DNA of 28,925 nucleotides, from assembly GCA_026129405.1 (NCBI GenBank), contig JAHCID010000013.1:1-28925 (forward strand). The letters run 5' to 3'. The position numbers were made by a program, and so were the translations under genes. Below are positions 16,007-23,836 of the stretch, in pieces; position 1 is the first letter of the stretch; the number at the start of each line of letters is the position of its first letter. This DNA is from a bacterium (GTDB taxonomy: Bacteria > Desulfobacterota > Binatia > DP-6). The notes beneath the pieces were generated by a model that had not been told where the DNA came from, ran no database searches, and saw nothing but the letters and a program-made list of their open reading frames with translations.

Positions 16007-16420
16007 TCAGACGTACATCGCCCGGCGGTCGCGGAGCGCGATCCAGCCGCGCGCGATGCGGTAGATCACCCAGGCGGTGTCGAAGCCCCAGAGCAGGAAG
16101 GCGAGCGGGATGCCGATGATGGTGACGAACAGCAGCCAGCCGACGATCACCCACAGCGTGGCGTACCAGAACGTCCGGATCTGCCAGCGGAAGTGGGAGT
16201 CGAGGTAGGTGCCGCGCACCTCGCTGCGGCGCACGTAGTTGACGATCACCGCGAGGATCGACGGCAGGCCGAAGACGAAGGCGCCGATGATCGTGGCGGC
16301 GGTGGTGATCCCGACCAGCACGCTCAGCGTGTGCAGGCCGTAGATGACGTGCGTCGTGGTGACGAGCCCGTCGGCCGGGGCGGAGCCGCTCGGCGGGGCG
16401 GGCAGGGCGCCGGTCGTCAT
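16007..16420 (-). CDS. Small membrane protein, DUF4870-like
   Basis: A 137-residue protein with three predicted membrane helices (LSVLVGITTAATIIGAFVFG, FWYATLWVIVGWLLFVTIIG, AFLLWGFDTAWVIYRIARGW) joined by a charged loop (VRRSEVRGTYLDSHFRWQIR) that also occurs in DUF4870-type proteins. Its function is not known. The N-terminus is Pro/Ala-rich and cytoplasmic. It lies 72 bases after the Tat amidase stop on the same strand, but a strong hairpin at 16455-16484 separates them, so it may have its own promoter. It converges on the lipoprotein gene with 10 bases between the stops. Confidence 0.8.
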   Translation of the reverse strand: MTTGALPAPPSGSAPADGLVTTTHVIYGLHTLSVLVGITTAATIIGAFVFGLPSILAVIVNYVRRSEVRGTYLDSHFRWQIRTFWYATLWVIVGWLLFVTIIGIPLAFLLWGFDTAWVIYRIARGWIALRDRRAMYV

Positions 16421-16454
16421 GCGACCCGCATAGCCCAGGCGGCGGCGACGTGCA

Positions 16455-16484
16455 CGGGGGTGCGGGCCGCTGCCCGCACCCCCG
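16455..16484 (-). terminator. 13-bp hairpin after the amidase operon
   Basis: CGGGGGTGCGGGC and GCCCGCACCCCCG pair perfectly around the loop CGCT. The hairpin starts 8 bases after the amidase stop on the minus strand. No T-run follows, so termination would rely on the stem alone or on Rho. Confidence 0.7.
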
Positions 16485-16492
16485 CGGTCGCG

Positions 16493-18169
16493 TCACACGA
16501 TCTCGGAGCCCTCCATCGCCGCGCGGCACTCGCGGTCGACGTCGCGGCAGGTGATGCGGGTGGGCGCGATCCGGCTCTTCGCCGAGCTCACGAGCGGATC
16601 GGCCGGCCGGCGGTTGTGCCACGTCGTGACCGCCTGGTACGCGGCGATCACCGACAGCATGCGCTCCTCGGAGAACGGCGGCCCGCCGAGGACCGAGGTG
16701 ATCGGCAGGCTGATGCCGGCGGCGTTCGGGGCGAAGCCGATGAGGTAGGTGCAGAGCGGCAGCCCGATGCCGTCGAAGGTGCTGCCCGTCTGCATGACCA
16801 CGTCGCACTGGTTGAACATCTGGCTCATGCAGCGGTCGATGAGGAGGAGCCGCGCGCGCAGGCCCTTCGCGACCTCGGGCCCGCCCTGCACGATGCTGGG
16901 AAGCCAGCCGGTGAGGCGCCCGCCGAAGAGGCGGACGTCCTGCTTCAGATACTTGAAGTCGATCTCGGCGCGCTCCGAGCTGCTCACGTTGAAGGCGCCG
17001 CCGGTCAGCAGCGAGAACTCGTCGGGCAGGGTGATGTCGACGACCTCGAAGCCGATGTTGGCGAGCGTGTTCAGCATCGCCACGCGCGCCAGGGCGGTGG
17101 CGTTGGTGCCGGTGGTGTAGCCGGGGATGACGCCGACGCGGGTGGGCCAGCGCGGCACGACGCGGCCCTTCTTGACGACCGGGGTCGCCGCCTCGACGAG
17201 GTCGGGCATGGGCGGCAGGCCGATCGTGCGCGGGTCGTTCAGGTCGGGCCCGCCCACCACCTGCGCCACGATCGCGGCGTCCATGGCGGTGCGCGCCAGG
17301 GGGCCGATGTGGTCGCGGGTGATGGTGAGGGGAATGATGCCGTAGACGGAGAGGCGGCCGTGCGTGGGCTTCAGCGCCGTGAGCCCGTTTGAGCCGCCGG
17401 GGCCGGTGATCGAGCCGCCGGTCTGCGTGCCCAGGGTGCAGGTCGCGAGGCGCCCCGCGGTCGCGGCGCCGGAGCCGCCGGACGAGCCGCTCGGCGTCAC
17501 GCTGGGATCGTTCGGCGCCCACGGGTTGCGCGTGGTGACGGTGCCGTCGGGCGTGGTCGGCCGGCCGCCGGCGAGCGGGCCCATCTGGCACTTGCCGAGC
17601 AGCACGGCGCCGGCGTTCTCGAGACGCGTGAGCGCGGTGCAGTCGTAGTCGGGCACGAAGTCCGCGAAGATGTACGAGTTGGCGGTGGTGAGGATGCCCT
17701 CGGTGTAGAAGTTGTCCTTGAGGCCGATGCCGACGCCGTGCAGCGGGCCGATGTACTTCGTGCGGTCGAGCTTGAGCGCCCGCTGCGACGCCTCGTCGTA
17801 GAGGACGGTGTTGTAGGCCTGGTAGTACTGGGGGTCCCACTTCGCGATCCGCTCCAGGTAGGCGCCGATCAGCGTCGAGGGCTTCAGCTTCCCCGACTTG
17901 ATGAGCGTCGCCGCCTCGGAGATCGTGCACTCCGTCGGATCGGTTCGCGCCTCCGGACGCACGACGTCGGCGAAGGGCGTGCCGGAGTTCGGCGCCGCGT
18001 GGGCCGTGCGGCCGGCGATCGGCGGCAGCGCCGCGACGGCGGCCCCTGCCGCGCCGGCGGCGCCGAGGCGCACGAGGAAGCTGCGCCGGTCGATGCCGAC
18101 GTCCTGCGGTTGGTAGTCGGGGTTCGGCTCCGGAGTGTCCGGGTGGTCGGTACGGTCGTCGGTGCTCAT
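16493..18169 (-). CDS. Tat-exported amidase-signature hydrolase
   Basis: A 558-residue protein. The twin-arginine signal (DRRSFLVRLGAAGAAGAAVA, preceded by ~25 polar residues) indicates folded export to the periplasm. The amidase signature domain follows, with all three parts of the Ser-cisSer-Lys triad visible: Lys in HGVGIGLKDNF, the Gly/Ser loop SGSSGGSGAAT, and the nucleophile loop LGTQTGGSITGP. The length and ALKPTHGRLSVYG match this family, which hydrolyses amides, from small amides to peptide or acyl amides. The substrate cannot be told. The start is set by the Tat motif; the codon follows the stop of the 100-residue upstream gene after one base, so the two are co-translated. Extra Cys residues in the C-terminal part (CRDVDREC) suit a periplasmic protein. 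Confidence 0.9.
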   Translation of the reverse strand: MSTDDRTDHPDTPEPNPDYQPQDVGIDRRSFLVRLGAAGAAGAAVAALPPIAGRTAHAAPNSGTPFADVVRPEARTDPTECTISEAATLIKSGKLKPSTLIGAYLERIAKWDPQYYQAYNTVLYDEASQRALKLDRTKYIGPLHGVGIGLKDNFYTEGILTTANSYIFADFVPDYDCTALTRLENAGAVLLGKCQMGPLAGGRPTTPDGTVTTRNPWAPNDPSVTPSGSSGGSGAATAGRLATCTLGTQTGGSITGPGGSNGLTALKPTHGRLSVYGIIPLTITRDHIGPLARTAMDAAIVAQVVGGPDLNDPRTIGLPPMPDLVEAATPVVKKGRVVPRWPTRVGVIPGYTTGTNATALARVAMLNTLANIGFEVVDITLPDEFSLLTGGAFNVSSSERAEIDFKYLKQDVRLFGGRLTGWLPSIVQGGPEVAKGLRARLLLIDRCMSQMFNQCDVVMQTGSTFDGIGLPLCTYLIGFAPNAAGISLPITSVLGGPPFSEERMLSVIAAYQAVTTWHNRRPADPLVSSAKSRIAPTRITCRDVDRECRAAMEGSEIV

Positions 18170-18170
18170 G

Positions 18171-18473
18171 TCAGTACCCCAGCGCCTGCTTGCGCTTGGC
18201 GAGGCTGATGCGGCCCTCCTCGCCCATCTGCGTCCACGCCCACTGGGGCGAGGCATAGTAGGTGGCGATGTGCGTCTGCACGTCGAGCTCGTAGTCGAGC
18301 AGCTGGAGCGACTGGCGCAGCGTCGAGCGGCACGACGACAGGACGCTCACCTGATCGACCTGGGCGGTGGAGTCCTGGAACGGCAGGACCGAGATGTCGA
18401 TGCCGAGCATGCCGAAGCGGAACAGGATGTACGCGTTGAGCTCGGCATCGGTGGGATTGGTGGGTACGGCCAT
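18171..18473 (-). CDS. Small unknown protein co-translated with the Tat amidase
   Basis: A 100-residue protein that I do not recognise. It has no signal peptide or membrane segment. It starts MAVPTNPTDAELNAYILFRF, has one Cys (LSSCRSTLRQSLQLLDYEL, likely helical), a Tyr/Trp-rich segment (TYYASPQWAWTQMGEE) and a basic end (SLAKRKQALGY). A very good ribosome binding site (AAAGGAGA, 10 bases before the ATG) precedes it, and its stop is one base from the amidase start. The tight link suggests a partner, small subunit or chaperone of the amidase. If it functions outside the cytoplasm it would have to be carried through Tat with the amidase. Confidence 0.75.
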   Translation of the reverse strand: MAVPTNPTDAELNAYILFRFGMLGIDISVLPFQDSTAQVDQVSVLSSCRSTLRQSLQLLDYELDVQTHIATYYASPQWAWTQMGEEGRISLAKRKQALGY

Positions 18474-18483
18474 ATGTGCTGCC

Positions 18484-18491
18484 TCTCCTTT
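18484..18491 (-). promoter_or_regulatory. Strong ribosome binding site of the amidase operon
   Basis: AAAGGAGA on the minus strand lies 10 bases before ATG 18473. It is one of the few clear Shine-Dalgarno sites in the window and fixes the start of the small upstream gene. Confidence 0.65.
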
Positions 18492-18745
18492 CGGAAGTGG
18501 GTGTCCGCACGGGCGGACGGCGCTGTGAGCAAGGGCGAGGCCATGCGCATCCCGGCGCCGTGCGCCGCCGTGTGCCGGGCGTGCGCGCGCGATGCCGCGG
18601 GCGTGGGCGCACCGCTGCCCGTGCGCACGGCAACGCGCACGCGCGCACGCGGCACGATCCGTGGCCGAGCGGTATCGGCGCCAGGCAGCGTCGCATGACG
18701 CCGCCGCACGTCATGCCGATCGCGTGCCGAGGCGCGGCGGCCGCG

Positions 18746-20512
18746 TCAGCGTGGCGGACGGCGGCGCTCGCGGAACCAGTCGCGGTACTGCGCCATCCGC
18801 GCCTGCTGCGCTGGCGGTGCGCGGCGCGCGCACGGCGCGCGCTCGTCGCTCCCCTCCGCGGCCCCCCAGCGCACCTCGACGCAGTCGTTCGGGTTGTACG
18901 CCGTCTCGAACGCGGCGCGACGCGCGAGCACCTCGGCCAGCGTGAGCGTCCACGTGCTGCCGTCGCTGCGCGTGTAGGCGATGGTCCGCTCCGCCGGCGC
19001 GCGCGCGTGCAGCGCCTCGACGCCGGCGCGCACCTGCGCCGGCGCGCGCCCGCCGAGGACGAACAGCTCCGGGTGCCGCTCGATGCGTGCCGGCAGCGTC
19101 TCGAGCACGTGGATCGCGATCAGCAGGCGCAGGTCGCGCGACGGCGTCGCGTAGTCCTCCCACGGGCCGATGGTCTCGAAGATCGCGGCGCCCGCCGGCA
19201 TCTCGACGACGGTGCCCGGATGCGTGCGCTTCCAGCGCTCGCCGTTGTCGACCGAGCCGACGCGGGTCTCGAGCTGCTCGGCGAGCGCGTCGAGCGTGCG
19301 CTCGTAGGCCGCCGTCGGCGACAGCCCGGCGGGGTCGATGAGGGCCGCCATGCGGGCGTAGAACTCGTCGGGGTCGAGGCCGATCTGCGCGTCGGACCAG
19401 GCGGGGATGCCGTCGCGGCCGTCGAGGTCGGCGTTGCCGCGGGCGCGCACGCCGCCGCCCCGGGCGACGAGCGGGCGAAAGGCTTTGAAGCCGGGGCCGG
19501 ACGTCGGCTCGTCGGCGAAGAGGAAGGTGCCCTCCCAGAAGCGCTTGTAGCCCATGGACTCGTCGGGCTGGGCGTCGACGGCGAGCAGCAGGCCGGGCCG
19601 ATCCGGCGCCTGCGGCACCCAGCGCACGATCATGAGCGTGTGGCCGTAGGGATCGGCGTAGATCGTACCCGGCCAGAGCGCGGCGCGGTCGAGGGCCAGG
19701 GGATAGAAGTCGGTCGCGTCGTCGGCGAGCCCGGTGCGCGCGCTGCCCGAGTGGACCGCGTCCATCACCCGGCGCAGGAAGCCGGCGAACGGCGGCACCG
19801 CGGGACCGAGCGCCGGCAGGATCGTCCCGAGCCCGCCGCAGGTCGGCGGCCGGCCGCCGCCGCCGCGGCTGCACGCGCGGGCCGCGAACGGCAGGCCGAG
19901 CTTCCACGCGAAGTAGGCGCGCAGGACGTAGGGCAGGTCGGCGCAGTCGGGCTTCGGCACGAGCGCGCGGCCGCCGGGACCGTCCTCGCCGAGCTGGAGA
20001 TGATCGTGGAGGAAGTTGCGCTCCGGATCGTGCAGCACGTCGGCGAGCCCGGTGAGCGTCGACGCCTGGCCCTCCGCCGCGCCGAAGAGGTGCTCGATCC
20101 AGGCCGCGTAGAGCGCCGTCGTCCCCGCCTCCCAGGCGCGCGTCCCCGGGGCGTCCGGCGCGGTCGTGCCGCTGCCGGCGACGACCTCCACCTCGGCGCA
20201 GCCGACGACGTCCGTCCCGCGGCGCACCTCCGCGCGCAGGGGACCCGGGACGGGCTCGACGGTGGCGACGACGCTCCACGGCGGCCCGCCGTGTCGTATC
20301 ACCTCCGGAGCCAGCGGCCGTCCGTCCGCACCCCGCACGCCGACCGTCCCGACCGGCCCGTCCGTGCCGACCGCGACCACGCGCAGCGGGGCGTCCGCCG
20401 TCGGCACCTTCGGCGACACGACCACGGTGACGGGCAGGTCGGCGGGACAGGTCGCGGCCGCGCGCAGCGGCAGCAGGACGAGGACGGCCAGGACGGCGAC
20501 GGAAGCGCGCAC
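18746..20512 (-). CDS. Exported protein with papain/NlpC-like Cys-His-Asp pattern
   Basis: A 588-residue protein with a signal peptide (RASVAVLAVLVLLPLRAAA). Residues ~25-110 look like an immunoglobulin-like beta domain (LPVTVVVSPKVPTADAPLRV, ending GCAEVEVVAGSG). The central region has an ordered triad of the papain/NlpC or transglutaminase type: Cys190 (PDCADLPYVLRAYFAWKLG), His291 (YADPYGHTLMIVRWVP) and Asp313 (LLLAVDAQPDES). I do not know a named family for the whole protein, so peptidase or transferase activity is inference. The C-terminal third is helical with an ARRAAFETAYNPNDCVEVRWG segment. It is the last gene of a three-gene operon, 60 bases after the cytochrome gene. A short hairpin (CGCGG/CCGCG) follows its stop. 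Confidence 0.75.
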   Translation of the reverse strand: MRASVAVLAVLVLLPLRAAATCPADLPVTVVVSPKVPTADAPLRVVAVGTDGPVGTVGVRGADGRPLAPEVIRHGGPPWSVVATVEPVPGPLRAEVRRGTDVVGCAEVEVVAGSGTTAPDAPGTRAWEAGTTALYAAWIEHLFGAAEGQASTLTGLADVLHDPERNFLHDHLQLGEDGPGGRALVPKPDCADLPYVLRAYFAWKLGLPFAARACSRGGGGRPPTCGGLGTILPALGPAVPPFAGFLRRVMDAVHSGSARTGLADDATDFYPLALDRAALWPGTIYADPYGHTLMIVRWVPQAPDRPGLLLAVDAQPDESMGYKRFWEGTFLFADEPTSGPGFKAFRPLVARGGGVRARGNADLDGRDGIPAWSDAQIGLDPDEFYARMAALIDPAGLSPTAAYERTLDALAEQLETRVGSVDNGERWKRTHPGTVVEMPAGAAIFETIGPWEDYATPSRDLRLLIAIHVLETLPARIERHPELFVLGGRAPAQVRAGVEALHARAPAERTIAYTRSDGSTWTLTLAEVLARRAAFETAYNPNDCVEVRWGAAEGSDERAPCARRAPPAQQARMAQYRDWFRERRRPPR

Positions 20513-20572
20513 GGTGATGCGATTTGGTCGGGGCCGGCCGGCGCACGCAAGCCCCGAACGCGTCGGGCGCGC

Positions 20573-23500
20573 TCAGGGCGTGCAGGCGACGGCCGGGTCG
20601 GCGGGTGCGGGGTCGTCGCCGTCGAGGCAGCCGTCGGCGTCGCGGTCGAGCGCGAGGCGGACGCCGGTGCCGGGCGGCAGGCAGGTATAGGTGCGCGCCT
20701 GTCCCGCGCGCGCCGCCTCGGCGCGCAGCGTCTCCTCGGCGACCGGCGGCTCGCCGGCGCGGTCACGGAACGCGCCGGTCGGCAGGCGCAGCCAGCCGCG
20801 CGCGACGCCGTCCTGCACCCCGCGCACCATGACGTCGCACTCGGGGACCGCCGTGTCGCCGCGGGCGAGCAGCAGCGCCACGCGCGCGGCGACGGCCGGG
20901 TCGTCGGCGGCGGCACTGGGCCCGCCGACGGTCACCTGCTGGCCCACCGCGGGCGCGAGCCCGGTGTCGATGCCGAGGATGAACGCCTCGACATCGCGCC
21001 GGTCCGGGGCGGAGAGCGAGAAGACGGTCGCGGACAGGAAGCGTTGGATGGTGTCGACGCTGCCGTCGTGCAGGAACCCGAAGCCGCGCACCTGGTCGCC
21101 CGTCGGCGTCGCGTCGAGGTCGCGGAAGAAGGGCCCGCCCGCCATGCCGAACATGCCGACCTTGGCGTACAGGTTGCGCAGGTGGGCGATCTTGAAGATC
21201 TGCGGCTCGTTCTCGAACGAGCTGTCGCCGTCGGTGCCGAAGAAGCCCAGGTCCGGATCGAGGACGTGGCAGCCGTGGCAGGTGCGGATGTCGTCGCTGG
21301 TGACGTCGAAGTAGACGTGGCGCCCGCGCTCCTCGCCGGCGCCGAGCCCGCCGTCGAGGCGGCGGATCGGGTTCGGCGGATAGCGCAGCGCGAGCGCGAA
21401 CGCGGTGAAGGCATCCATGTCGGCGTCGGCGAGCGGGGCGTGGCGCCCGAGCAGGGAGACGAAGGCCGGGTTGAAGGTGCGGAAGGCGGCGGCTTCGTCG
21501 AGCGGATCGCCGAAGGTGGTGCCGCCGGAGCGGTCGCCGCGCCAGTGCATCGGGCCGTGGTTCGCGAGCCCGCGCAGGCTCTGCGTCGTCATCGGCCCCT
21601 TCAGCGTGCGGAAGTCGGGATCCTGGCCGAAGTTGAACTCGAACGGGTTGCGGTTGGTGACCGTCTCGCCGTCCGGATCGCCGAGGTCCCAGGCGAGGCC
21701 GTCGAGGTCGCCGAAGACGTGACACGCCGCGCACGACGCTTCGCCGTTGTCCGAGGTCGCGACCGCGTCGTAGAGGAAGCGGCGGCCGGCGACCACCGCC
21801 GCCGGCTCGGGGTCGGGCAGCCGCACGTGCGCGATCTCGGTGCGGCTCGCGGTGTCGACGACGGAGACGCCGAGGTCGAAGCGCGTGCTCACGTAGAGGC
21901 GCCCGTCGCCGAGGACGAGCCCGGTCGGGCCGCCGCCGGTGAGCGGCACGTGGGTCGCGGCGTCGGGCGCGAAGGTGCCGTCCGCGAGCGCGGCGGCGTC
22001 GAGGGCGGCGACGACGCCGGAGCCGAGGGCCGCGACCCACAGCGTGTCGCCGTCGGCGGCGAGCGCGACCGGCGTCGCCAGGCTGCGTGCCTTGTCGGCG
22101 GGCGACGTGGGGACGTCGTAGGCGAGGTGCGGGTTCAGGTGGCGGGGCCGTACGCCGTCGCCGTCGATGCGGGTGACGCGCGCCGCGTGCAGCCGCCCGC
22201 GCACGCTGGTGGTCGCGCACGAGCCGCTGCGGTCGCCCTCGAAGCGCACCTCGTTGTGCGCCTCGGTGTTCGCGACCCAGAGCGCGCCGGTCGCGGTGTC
22301 GACGGCCATGCCGTAGAGCACCGTGCCGACGTCCGACCAGCCGGCACCCAGCGCGGCGGGCGGCGTCGCGCCGGCGTCGATGGCGAACACGTCGCGGTCG
22401 GGCAGGGTGAACGGCACGAGCGCGCTCCAGTCGCGCTCCAGCTCGTCGAGCCACTGCCCGCGCGCCGGGTCGAAGCGCACGATCAGGCCGGTCTCGGGCT
22501 GCGGCACGCCGGCGCAGTCGTTCGGGTTCGGCGCCGGCAGCCCGCCGGGAGCCGTCGCGTCGCCGACCCGGCACGGCGCCGCGCCCTGGCCGCCGTCGCA
22601 CACCGCCTGCTCGGTGATCGTCGTCGTGCGATTGCCGGAGCGGAAGACCGCGGCGTAGACGGTCTGCCCGTCGGGCGCGACCGCGAGCGCGCGCGGCGTG
22701 TCGCCGAAGAGCTCGACCACCGCCAGCGGCACGCCCGTCGCCTGCGTGGCGTCGAACACCTGCACGAGCGCCCGCGGCGTGCCGGGCGTGGTGAGCTGCG
22801 CGTCGATCGGCGTGCCGTCGGGACCGAGGCAGGTCTGCCCGCGGCGGGCCGTGGTGACGAAGGCGCGCGCCGCGCCCGGGCCGGCGAAGACGAGGTCGCG
22901 CGGCTCGTCGCAGGTGGGGATCGTGCGCACCACGCGCGGCGGATCCGCGGCGACGTCGACCACGCTCACGCTGTCGGAGAGGTGGTTCACCACCCACACC
23001 TCGCCGTCGCCGTGGACGGCGACGCTGACCGGCTCGAGCCCGACCGCCACCGACGCCTGCGGCGTGAGCCCGCCGGCGGCATCGACCCGCAGGATCTCCA
23101 GGCGTGCGTCCGGCGTGTTCGCGACGTAGAGACGGCTGCCGTCCGGGGAGAGCGCCAGCGGCCGCACCGGGTCGCTTTCGAAGCTGGGCACGATCGCCGG
23201 CGGCGCAGCGACCGCGCAGGCGGGGATCGCGGCCGGGCCCATCGCGAACCGCCACGGCTTGCTGGCGACCACCCGGCCGCCGGCGGCGCCGCCGAACGCG
23301 GTGCACCAGCTGTCCCCGCCGGGGATCGTCAGCATCAGCTCGGCCCCGGCGAGCATGGGCCTGGGACGCACCGCCAGCGGCCGGTCGCGATCGCCGCGCA
23401 AGCGCACCTCGAGCCGCACGCCCTTGCGCCCGCGCGTGAGCCGCAGGAGTCGCACCGGGCCGTGGACGCCGCGCGGGTCGCGCCAGACGAGGCGTCCGTC

Positions 23501-23836
23501 GCCGGGCCGCTTCGCGCTCGCAGCCACCGACCAGCCGGCGCCGCGGCCGCGCGCGGCGCCGGGCGGCAGGACGAGCCTGTCGCGCGCGCGGTCCGGGCCG
23601 ACGGTCGCGATAGTCACCAGAGCGCCGTGCACGATCGGGTCGCCGGCGAGGCGCGCGACCGCCGGTCGCTCGCGCGCCACCACCCGTACCCGGCGCACGG
23701 GGGCGGTACCGCCCCCGCGGGATTCGGCGAGCTGCAGCGCCGAGCCGGGGAGCGGCTGGGCGCCGAACGCCGCCGCGGCGAGGACGAGCCCCAGCGCGGC
23801 CCCGGCGGCGCCGAGGCGGATCACCGGCTGACGCAT
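20573..23836 (-). CDS. Exported beta-propeller / di-heme cytochrome c fusion
   Basis: A 1087-residue protein with a signal peptide (RLGAAGAALGLVLAAAAFGA). Residues ~40-210 include a Cys module (GGDSWCTAFGG, then MGPAAIPAC). Residues ~220-690 form a YncE-like propeller (ALSPDGSRLYVANTPDARLE, VAVHGDGEVWVVNHLSDSVS, ALAVAPDGQTVYAAVFRSGN). Then come two c-type heme sites, CAACH (702-706) and CHGCH (853-857). Between and after them lie segments seen in MauG/cytochrome c peroxidase-like proteins (MTTQSLRGLANHGPMHWRGD, FGFLHDGSVDTIQRFL). The C-terminus has a Ca-binding repeat (DRDADGCLDGDDPAPAD). It should act in the periplasm or at the cell surface in electron transfer, peroxide reduction or oxidation of a partner protein. 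The start overlaps the upstream gene by 16 bases. Confidence 0.88.
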   Translation of the reverse strand: MRQPVIRLGAAGAALGLVLAAAAFGAQPLPGSALQLAESRGGGTAPVRRVRVVARERPAVARLAGDPIVHGALVTIATVGPDRARDRLVLPPGAARGRGAGWSVAASAKRPGDGRLVWRDPRGVHGPVRLLRLTRGRKGVRLEVRLRGDRDRPLAVRPRPMLAGAELMLTIPGGDSWCTAFGGAAGGRVVASKPWRFAMGPAAIPACAVAAPPAIVPSFESDPVRPLALSPDGSRLYVANTPDARLEILRVDAAGGLTPQASVAVGLEPVSVAVHGDGEVWVVNHLSDSVSVVDVAADPPRVVRTIPTCDEPRDLVFAGPGAARAFVTTARRGQTCLGPDGTPIDAQLTTPGTPRALVQVFDATQATGVPLAVVELFGDTPRALAVAPDGQTVYAAVFRSGNRTTTITEQAVCDGGQGAAPCRVGDATAPGGLPAPNPNDCAGVPQPETGLIVRFDPARGQWLDELERDWSALVPFTLPDRDVFAIDAGATPPAALGAGWSDVGTVLYGMAVDTATGALWVANTEAHNEVRFEGDRSGSCATTSVRGRLHAARVTRIDGDGVRPRHLNPHLAYDVPTSPADKARSLATPVALAADGDTLWVAALGSGVVAALDAAALADGTFAPDAATHVPLTGGGPTGLVLGDGRLYVSTRFDLGVSVVDTASRTEIAHVRLPDPEPAAVVAGRRFLYDAVATSDNGEASCAACHVFGDLDGLAWDLGDPDGETVTNRNPFEFNFGQDPDFRTLKGPMTTQSLRGLANHGPMHWRGDRSGGTTFGDPLDEAAAFRTFNPAFVSLLGRHAPLADADMDAFTAFALALRYPPNPIRRLDGGLGAGEERGRHVYFDVTSDDIRTCHGCHVLDPDLGFFGTDGDSSFENEPQIFKIAHLRNLYAKVGMFGMAGGPFFRDLDATPTGDQVRGFGFLHDGSVDTIQRFLSATVFSLSAPDRRDVEAFILGIDTGLAPAVGQQVTVGGPSAAADDPAVAARVALLLARGDTAVPECDVMVRGVQDGVARGWLRLPTGAFRDRAGEPPVAEETLRAEAARAGQARTYTCLPPGTGVRLALDRDADGCLDGDDPAPADPAVACTP

